In this document: in pieces, positions 57,781 to 64,000 of the stretch
Position numbering within the stretch: position 1 is the first letter of the stretch
Layout of the letters: every line of letters starts with the position of its first letter
Source: Mesorhizobium loti
Lineage (GTDB): Bacteria; Pseudomonadota; Alphaproteobacteria; Rhizobiales; Rhizobiaceae
Direction: 5' to 3'
Assembly (NCBI RefSeq): GCF_001510895.1
Contig: NZ_LPWA01000175.1
Coordinates: forward strand, 62,001-126,000
Length of the DNA stretch: 64,000 bases
The notes under the pieces: model-generated
The model's database searches: none
Seen by the model: the letters and a program-made list of their open reading frames with translations, nothing else
Told to the model about the DNA's origin: nothing
Program-made: the position numbers and the translations under genes

Positions 57781-58230
57781 GGAATTGAAGAACTGGAGAA
57801 TTGAGGAATTGAGGAAACAGAGAGGTCACTTCAACTTCTCTCTGAGGTTCACCAGCATACCGTAGATATGGACGTAGGACTGCTGCCATTCGTCGCGTTG
57901 CGCTTGTGTGATGTAGTCAAGGTCAAACGCATACGAGACCCACGTCTCCACCTCACTGCAGGATCCCATGGCCATAGAAATGAAGCGTGCGAATTCGGCC
58001 TTGGAGTGAGTCTGTTTGGCGAAGCCTCAGCCAGATTGGCGCAAATCCCCTTGCTGGAACGACGCAGTTGATCGGCTAGTGCATATTGCTCGATTTTCGG
58101 AAAAGTCAGTGTGGTTCGATGGATATCAAGAGAAACCGCGTAGGCACGCTTGTAGACCTCTAGATCCTTTGCGCGCCTGACGTAGCCTGCCGCCTTCTCC
58201 ATTTCTTCAATTCTTCAATTCTTCAATTCC
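57781..58230. mobile_element. Four-helix-bundle (S23-type) cassette with inverted terminal repeats
   Basis: Arms of about 30 bases, GGAATTGAAGAACTGGAGAA (57781-) and the complement of GGAATTGAAGAATTGAAGAA (ending 58230), face inward and enclose one 125-codon gene. The arms are A/G-rich tandem GAATTGAA units, unlike the surrounding GC-rich sequence. The right arm also supplies the ribosome site of the gene. It interrupts the tolB-pal interval, which normally is short. No transposase or clear target duplication was found; mobility is inferred from layout. Confidence 0.6.
57826..58202 (-). CDS. Four-helix-bundle protein, S23/IVP family, frame broken near 58024
   Basis: 125 residues after one correction. 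N-terminal helix pair AKDLEVYKRAYAVSLDIHRTTLTFPKIEQYALADQLRRSSKGICANLAEG, then FAKQTHSKAEFARFISMAMGSCSEVETWVSYAFDLDYI and a C-terminal QRDEWQQSYVHIYGMLVNLREKLK. These are the helices of the 23S intervening-sequence-encoded protein fold (also met in diversity-generating and avd proteins). GCTGAGGCTTCGCC should be GCT-GAG-GGC-TTC-GCC. Function of free-standing members is unknown. Encoded inside an inverted-repeat cassette. Confidence 0.85.
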
Positions 58231-58239
58231 ACTCCCCCC

Positions 58240-59559
58240 TCACTCCAGCAGCGGCGACCAGGCCGGGTCCGACGCAAAATTCGCGGTCGGGATCTGCTGT
58301 TCGTTGCGGCCGGTGAGATCGACCGAAACCAGCTTCGGCCCGCCGGCGGAGTCGCGGAAGAACATCAGCACGCGGCCATTCGGCGCCCAGGTCGGCCCTT
58401 CCTGCTGGAAGCCGGAGGAGAGGATGCGCTCGCCCGAACCGTCGGTCTTCATGACGCCGATCTGGAACTCGCCGCCGGACTGCTTGGTGAAGGCGATGAG
58501 ATCGCCGCGCGGCGACCATACCGGCGTGGAATAGACGCCGTCGCCGAACGAGATGCGGTGCGGATTGGAACCGTCGGCGCCCATGACATAGATCTGGGAA
58601 CGGCCGCTGCCGCCGCCGCGGTCGGAGGTGAAGACGATCTGCGAGCCGTCCGGCGAATAGGACGGCGAGGTGTCGATGGCGACCGAGTTGGTGAGCCTGG
58701 TGGTCGTGCGGCTTCTCAGATCCATGGCGAAGATGTTGGAGTTACCGTCGTCGCGCAGCAGGCTCATGATCACCTTCTGGCCGTCGGGCGAGAAGCGCGG
58801 CGCGAACGTCATGCCGGGGAAGTTGCCAACTAGCTCGCGCTGTCCGGTCTCGATCTGCAGCAGGTAGACCTTCGGCTGCCCGCTCTCATAGGACATGTAG
58901 GTGATTTCCTGCCGGTTCGGCGAAAACCGCGGCGTGAGCACGATCGAGCGGCCGTCCGAGAGGTAGCGCACATTGGCGCCGTCCTGGTCCATGATCGCGA
59001 GACGCTTCTTGCGCGCGTTCTTGGCGCCGGATTCGTCGACGAAGACGACGCGCGTGTCGAAATAGCCCTTCTCGCCGGTCAGCCGCTCATAGATCGCATC
59101 GGCGATGATATGGGCAACCCGCCTGGTGTTGGCATCGTTGGCGAAGAATTGCTCGCCGGCCATCTGCTGGCCGGCAAAAGTGTCCCACAGCCGGTACTGG
59201 GCGCGGATGCGGCCGTCGGCTTCCTTGCCGACGCTGCCCGTGACCAGCGCCTGCGCATTGATCACCTTCCAGTCGTCGAAACGCGGCGTGGCGTCCGGGC
59301 CCGAGATCTTCTCGATGAAGGCGCTCTTGTCGATCGGCGCGAACAGGCCGGACCGCTTCAGGTCGGCGGTGACGATCTCGGTGATCTGCGCGCCAAGCGC
59401 ATCGTTGGACTGGAAATCCGTGATGGCGATCGGCAGCGGCTCCACATTGCCCTTGTTGACGTTGAGCTCGACGAGCGCCCAGGCCGGCAAGGTGGCTCCG
59501 GCCGTCATGCCCAGCGCCATGGCTGCAATCACCAGGAGCGGCTTGAGGAAAGATCTCAT
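58240..59559 (-). CDS. tolB: TolB, Tol-Pal system periplasmic protein
   Basis: 439 residues. A Sec signal (LKPLLVIAAMALGMTAGATLPAWA), an N-terminal domain (about 30-165), and a six-blade beta-propeller with repeated (S/T)PSYSPDGSQI, FAPRFSPDGQKV, and TPVWSPRGDLIAF motifs. It moves between TolA and Pal during constriction. Fourth of the tol genes; 39 bases after tolA. Confidence 0.95.
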   Translation of the reverse strand: MRSFLKPLLVIAAMALGMTAGATLPAWALVELNVNKGNVEPLPIAITDFQSNDALGAQITEIVTADLKRSGLFAPIDKSAFIEKISGPDATPRFDDWKVINAQALVTGSVGKEADGRIRAQYRLWDTFAGQQMAGEQFFANDANTRRVAHIIADAIYERLTGEKGYFDTRVVFVDESGAKNARKKRLAIMDQDGANVRYLSDGRSIVLTPRFSPNRQEITYMSYESGQPKVYLLQIETGQRELVGNFPGMTFAPRFSPDGQKVIMSLLRDDGNSNIFAMDLRSRTTTRLTNSVAIDTSPSYSPDGSQIVFTSDRGGGSGRSQIYVMGADGSNPHRISFGDGVYSTPVWSPRGDLIAFTKQSGGEFQIGVMKTDGSGERILSSGFQQEGPTWAPNGRVLMFFRDSAGGPKLVSVDLTGRNEQQIPTANFASDPAWSPLLE

Positions 59560-59598
59560 GTCTTCTCGCTTCTCTTCTTTGATGGTTCAGACGCCAGG

Positions 59599-60752
59599 CT
59601 AGAGGCCAAGCATCTCCCGTGGATCGAAGGTGACCCGGATGTCGTTCCAGATGTCCTGCTTGCCGGCGGGAACCTGCAGGCCGGCCACGTCGCATTTTTG
59701 CACCGCGCGCACGGCGCTTTCGTCGAACTGCCGGTTGCCGCTCGACTGCTCGACCGATGGGCGGCCGTCGAGCTTGCCGTTGGTGTCGAGATTGAACCTG
59801 ACCACGACGACGAAGTTCTCCGAGCCTTCCAACCCGACAGGCAAGGTCCAGCAGCCGCCGAGCTGAGCTTCGAGAGCCCCCTGCTCGGACTTGGAAAGCT
59901 TCTGGCCCTGGTTCTTGTCGCCGCCGAGCGAGGACTGCTGCGTCGAGCGCTTGGCGCCGCCGCCGGACGGCTTCTGCTTGTCGAGCAGCGCCGAAATCTC
60001 GTCGGCGTTGAACTGCTTCTCATCCGACTTCCGCTTCGAGGAGGCCTCCTTCACCGGCATTTCCGCGTCCTTGCGTTCCGGCGCCTTGGCGCTCTCGGCC
60101 TGGGCCGGCTGCGGCTTCGGCCGCGCCTCCGCGCCGGCGCGGAGTCCGGGAGCTTGGCCTCGTCGGTCGGCTGTTCCTTGGCGATCGCCTCGGCGACGGC
60201 GTCCGGCTTCACCTCTTCCTTCTGGATGGCGGCGGTCGTGTCCTTCGGCGGCGCCGGAGTCGGCTCCTTGGCCGGCGTCGGCTTGGGATCAGGCTGCTTC
60301 ACCGGCTCGGGCTTGACCTCTTCCTTCGGCGCGGGCGTCGGCGCCACTTCGGTCGCCGGAGTGGGCTTCGGCTTCTCCTGCGGCTTCGGCACGTCCTCGA
60401 CTGCCGGCTTCTCAGCCGGCGTCGGCGCCGGCGGCGGCGCGGAGGTCTTCTCGACCGGCTTCGGCTTGGCCTCGTCCGTCACCGGTTTGTCGGTGTCGAC
60501 GGTGTTCTCGCCGACCTTCTGCGCGTCGGGAACGACATCCGGTCGCTTGGTCGGCAGCGGCGCCGGCTTATCGTGCATCACGGCCTTCTTGTCGCCTTGC
60601 AGCGTCTGCGCGACTGCTTCCATCGGCACGATGTCGACCGCAACCGACTCCACGTCGGAAGCCGGCATCGCAGGCGGCGAGGACAGCGTGAACAGCCCGA
60701 AGGCCAGCGCCACCGCATGCAAGATCACCGAAGAGGTGAGGCCGGTCCGCAT
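59599..60752 (-). CDS. tolA: TolA, Tol-Pal linker protein, frame broken near 60140
   Basis: 384 residues after one correction. An N-terminal membrane helix (TSSVILHAVALAFGLFTLSSPPAM), a long Pro/Lys/Glu/Ala-rich arm (about 60-230), and a C-terminal globular domain (QLGGCWTLPVGLEGSENFVVVVRFNLDTNGKLDGRPSV...). It spans the periplasm between TolQR and TolB/Pal. The frame shifts in the arm near 60140 (DSAP, then AGAEARPKPQPAQAES). The start is 7 bases after the tolR stop. Confidence 0.9.
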
Positions 60753-60759
60753 TTGGCGT

Positions 60760-61221
60760 CTACTGGTCCTGTTCCTGCAGCGAGATCAGGCCGATGTTCT
60801 TGTAGCCGGCGTCCTGGATGAGGCCCATGACCTTCATCGCGGCACCGTAGCTGGTAGCCTTGTCGCCGCGGATGAAGATGCGCTCGTCATAGCCGGTCTT
60901 GGAAATCGCCTGCAGCTTTGCAACCAACTCGTCGATCGGGATCTCGGTTTCCTGCAGGTGAATCTCGCCGGTGGCGCCGATTGTGATCATGATCGGCTGC
61001 GTGTCGGCATTCATCGGCTTGGCTTTCGTCTCCGGCAGGTCGATCGGCACGCCGACGGTCAAGAGCGGCGCCGCGACCATGAAGATGATCAAAAGCACCA
61101 GCATCACGTCGACCATCGGCGTGACGTTGATTTCCGACATCAGGCCATGATGGCGGCCGCGCCTTCTGTGGCCGCGTCCGCCTCGCCCTATGCCACCTGC
61201 GCTAGCAGCAGACATACCCAT
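60760..61221 (-). CDS. tolR: TolR, Tol-Pal proton-channel subunit
   Basis: 153 residues. A basic glycine-rich N-terminus (GRGGRGHRRRGRHH), one membrane helix (VTPMVDVMLVLLIIFMVAAPLLTVGV) with the proton-carrying Asp in PMVDVMLVLL, and an ExbD-like periplasmic domain. It works with TolQ as the motor that energises TolA. GAGG precedes the first ATG; the next ATG two codons on is an alternative. Confidence 0.95.
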   Translation of the reverse strand: MGMSAASAGGIGRGGRGHRRRGRHHGLMSEINVTPMVDVMLVLLIIFMVAAPLLTVGVPIDLPETKAKPMNADTQPIMITIGATGEIHLQETEIPIDELVAKLQAISKTGYDERIFIRGDKATSYGAAMKVMGLIQDAGYKNIGLISLQEQDQ

Positions 61222-61230
61222 GATCGTACC

Positions 61231-61941
<711 letters not shown>

Positions 61942-62250
61942 GACTACGTCCTTAAGAATTTTCCGGGCATCGCTGGCGGCTGGCCCATGGGCATCCCTTT
62001 GGTCCGATCGCGCGAAGCTTGAAGCTTGCGGGACAAGCCCCGAATGCACCGTTTCGCGGCCTTTTCGAGGCAAATATTGGTGAAAGGAAGGCGCACGAAT
62101 TGCGCCGATCTTCACCAATTCCTTCATGAACCGTTATGGTTAAGGATGGGTTAGGATATGAAGCGCGGCGCATTGCCGCGCCCACCCGCCCGGCGCCATG
62201 CCTGGGCGCGGCTGGTTAATGCTCTAAGCCGAAGCCAGCGGGAGGTGAAA
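61942..62250. other. Gap between ybgC and tolQ
   Basis: 309 bases. TTAACCAT (minus strand, 62143-62136), the CtrA half-site, lies 195 bases before tolQ. A GCGCGGC-GCATT-GCCGCGC hairpin (62163-62181) could end ybgC transcripts. No gene seen. Confidence 0.5.
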
Positions 62251-62723
62251 TCAGCCGCTCGCCTTCGGCATGAAGGCGGCAATCCATTCCTTCGGAAATC
62301 TGCGCGGCCGGCCGGTCTCGCCGATGATCGCCGCCTCGACCTTTGCCTCGACCAGCACTTCGCCGCCGCGTTTCAGTTGCTGCGCCATGAAGATGCGGGC
62401 ACCGGAAATGTCCTCGGTGCGCGTGTCGATGGTGAGGATGTCGTCCATGCGGGCCGGCGAACGGAAGTCGATCTCCATGCGCCGGACCACCCAGACGATG
62501 CGCTCGCCATGCTTGCCGTCCAAAAGCTCGGTGTGATGGACTCCGGCGAGCCTGAGATAATCCGAGCGCCCGCGCTCGAGGAATTCGAGATAGCGCGCAT
62601 GGTAGACGACGCCGGAAAATCGGTGTCGGCATAGTAGACCCGCGCCATCAGGCGGTGGCCGAACTCCGTCAGCGCCCCGGAAAGCCCGGCGCCGAGTGCC
62701 GCCGATTCACCATGATCGTCCAT
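62251..62723 (-). CDS. ybgC: YbgC, tol-pal acyl-CoA thioesterase, frame broken near 62616
   Basis: 157 residues after one correction. Hot-dog thioesterase of the 4-hydroxybenzoyl-CoA type: HRLMARVYYADTDF with the catalytic Asp, then (after one missing base) GVVYHARYLEFLERGRSDYLR, VVRRMEIDFRSPARMDDILTIDT, IPKEW-like tail. It hydrolyses short or medium acyl-CoA. GATTTTCCGGCG should be GAT-TTT-(T)CC-GGC, giving DTDFSGVVYHARY. First gene of the tol cluster. The upstream AAGGAAAG supports start 62723. Confidence 0.9.
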
Positions 62724-62791
62724 CGCGCTTTCCTTTTCTCACCCGAACAGGCAGGTGTGTGCGCCGGAACCGGATGGCACTGTTGGGCGCG

Positions 62792-64000
62792 ATGATCAAG
62801 ACCTTGATGGCCGCATTGCTGGCGCTTGGCGCTTTGGCATTGCCCAGCCAGGCGGCAACCTTCTCGATGAAGCGTGGCCTCAATCTCGACCAGTGGACGA
62901 CCTGGACCGGCGAGGAGAAATGGAACGATCCGAACGCCATCCTGCCCTATCCGGAATGGCGCAAATTCCTGAAAGAGGATGACCTTAAGGCGCTGAAGGA
63001 TGCCGGCTTCGATTTCCTGCGCATGCCGGTCGATCCCTCGCCCTTCCTGTCCGACGAGACGCTTTCACTGCGCGACGACCTCTATGCCAGCGTGCGGGAC
63101 TCGGCGCGCATGATCAACCGCGCCGGGCTGAAAGTGATCGTCGACCTGCATCTCATCCCCGCCGGCGGCAACCGCAAGATCGGCATGGGCGAGGTGATGG
63201 AGGATCCGGCCACTTTCGACGCCTATGTCGAGGTCGTACGCAAGATGGCGCATACGCTGTCGGGAGAAGACCCAGGCCAGGTTGCCTTCGAGCTGATGAA
63301 CGAGCCGATCGTCGATTGTGACGGGAACGGCACGAACCTGTGGCCGGACCGCCAGAAGAAATTGTTCGCGGCAGCGCGGTCCTCCGCCACCAGGTTGACG
63401 CTCATCCTCACCGGCGGCTGCTATTCGAACGCGGCCTCGCTGGCGAAGATCGACCCGAAGGCGATCCCCGACGACAACATCATCTGGGCTTTCCATTCCT
63501 ACGATCCGTTCCTTTTGACGCATCAGGGCGCAACCTGGGCCGGCGACTTCATCCGCTATGTCACCGGCCTGCCCTATCCGTTGACCGCGGTGCCGCGCGC
63601 CCGGCTCGACGTGGCGCTGGAGACGATCCGCGACAGGATCAGGGCCGAGGCGCCATGGACGCGCCGCAGCGGCATGCTTGCCTACCTCGACGAGCAGGTC
63701 GCCAGCATGGACACACCCGACAAGCTCGTTGGCCAGATGGATGGGCCTTTCAGGACCGTCGAGGACTGGGCCAAGGCCAACGGCATCAAGCCGCAAGACA
63801 TCACGCTGGGCGAATTCGGCATGATCCGCCAGGAATACGGCAATGCCTATGTGATGCCTGCCGAATACCGCGCCGCCTATGTCAAGGACATGATCGAGCG
63901 CGCCGAGGCGCATGGCTTCTCCTGGTCGGTGTGGGGCTATGGCGGCGCCTTCGGCATCGTCGATGCCTTCGACGGCGACAAGGCCGAGCCCAACGTGATG
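62792..64000 (+). CDS. Secreted glycoside hydrolase family 5 (cellulase-like), cut by window end
   Basis: The first 403 codons, still open at the window end. Signal peptide about 1-22 (MIKTLMAALLALGALALPSQ), then a TIM-barrel: FLRMPVDPSPF, KVIVDLHLIPAG, acid/base Glu171 in FELMNEP, WAFHSYDPF, nucleophile Glu341 in ITLGEFGMIRQEYG, and SWSVWGYGGAFG. Both catalytic glutamates and the GH5 His/Tyr are present. It cleaves beta-glucan or related chains; rhizobial members may act on exopolysaccharide or plant walls. Divergent from ybgC. Confidence 0.9.
   Translation, partial: MIKTLMAALLALGALALPSQAATFSMKRGLNLDQWTTWTGEEKWNDPNAILPYPEWRKFLKEDDLKALKDAGFDFLRMPVDPSPFLSDETLSLRDDLYASVRDSARMINRAGLKVIVDLHLIPAGGNRKIGMGEVMEDPATFDAYVEVVRKMAHTLSGEDPGQVAFELMNEPIVDCDGNGTNLWPDRQKKLFAAARSSATRLTLILTGGCYSNAASLAKIDPKAIPDDNIIWAFHSYDPFLLTHQGATWAGDFIRYVTGLPYPLTAVPRARLDVALETIRDRIRAEAPWTRRSGMLAYLDEQVASMDTPDKLVGQMDGPFRTVEDWAKANGIKPQDITLGEFGMIRQEYGNAYVMPAEYRAAYVKDMIERAEAHGFSWSVWGYGGAFGIVDAFDGDKAEPNVM

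Overview
The window is high-GC DNA from an alphaproteobacterium of the order Hyphomicrobiales (rhizobia-like, most likely Mesorhizobium or a close relative). The evidence is the gene set and order: phaR facing phaAB, the Suv3-like helicase/S4/fdxA/carD block, an rpoH2-type sigma factor with an EcfG-type promoter, Omp25/31-type porins, serC-serA with a serC-type leader, and ybgC-tolQRAB-pal-cpoB-tilS-ftsH-glmM. Rhizobial mosaic palindromes lie in several gaps. It is ordinary chromosome: no prophage, CRISPR array, transposase, tRNA or rRNA was seen. The only mobile-looking items are a ccdAB toxin-antitoxin pair and a small S23-type four-helix-bundle cassette bounded by inverted repeats.

Layout. 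0-13.5 kb: DUF1244, an unknown protein, a MosC/YbjJ-like MFS carrier, a LysR regulator divergent from an epimerase-like enzyme, a DUF3309 micro-protein, an RND efflux pump with its adaptor, an aldehyde dehydrogenase divergent from an AraC/GyrI regulator, and a patatin. 13.8-19.2 kb: two citrate-synthase-like proteins (one with an N-terminal HTH domain) and the polyhydroxybutyrate genes phaR/phaA/phaB. 19.2-25.1 kb: an unusual repeat-rich gap, then helicase, S4 protein, ferredoxin and CarD. 25.1-32.4 kb: an amino-acid ABC transporter, an RpoH sigma factor, a periplasmic caspase-Sel1 protein and an M48 protease lipoprotein. 32.5-39.7 kb: a TPP-riboswitch-controlled thiBPQ operon divergent from thiamine pyrophosphokinase, an ABC-F ATPase and ccdAB. 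39.7-50.5 kb: a proline-rich membrane protein, purA, an EamA transporter, serCA, two outer-membrane proteins and glmM. 50.5-62.7 kb: a Cys-framed repeat protein, ftsH, tilS and the Tol-Pal envelope system. 62.8 kb to the end: a secreted GH5 glycosidase cut by the window edge.

The genes form several small units: PHB carbon storage (PhaR with PhaA/PhaB), thiamine salvage (riboswitch, importer and kinase), serine synthesis (SerC, SerA) and envelope constriction (Tol-Pal, CpoB, porins). CtrA-like TTAA sites sit in front of the porins and the tol/pal genes. A 310-bp stretch before the helicase holds nine GANTC sites, the CcrM methylation target, which suggests cell-cycle control.

A caution for every reader: fourteen or more reading-frame breaks occur here, several in normally essential or strongly conserved genes (ftsH, serC, tolA, ybgC). 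Every one is restored by adding a single base. This one-sided pattern looks like uncorrected sequencing deletions more than real gene decay, so interrupted genes are listed as CDS with the break position.
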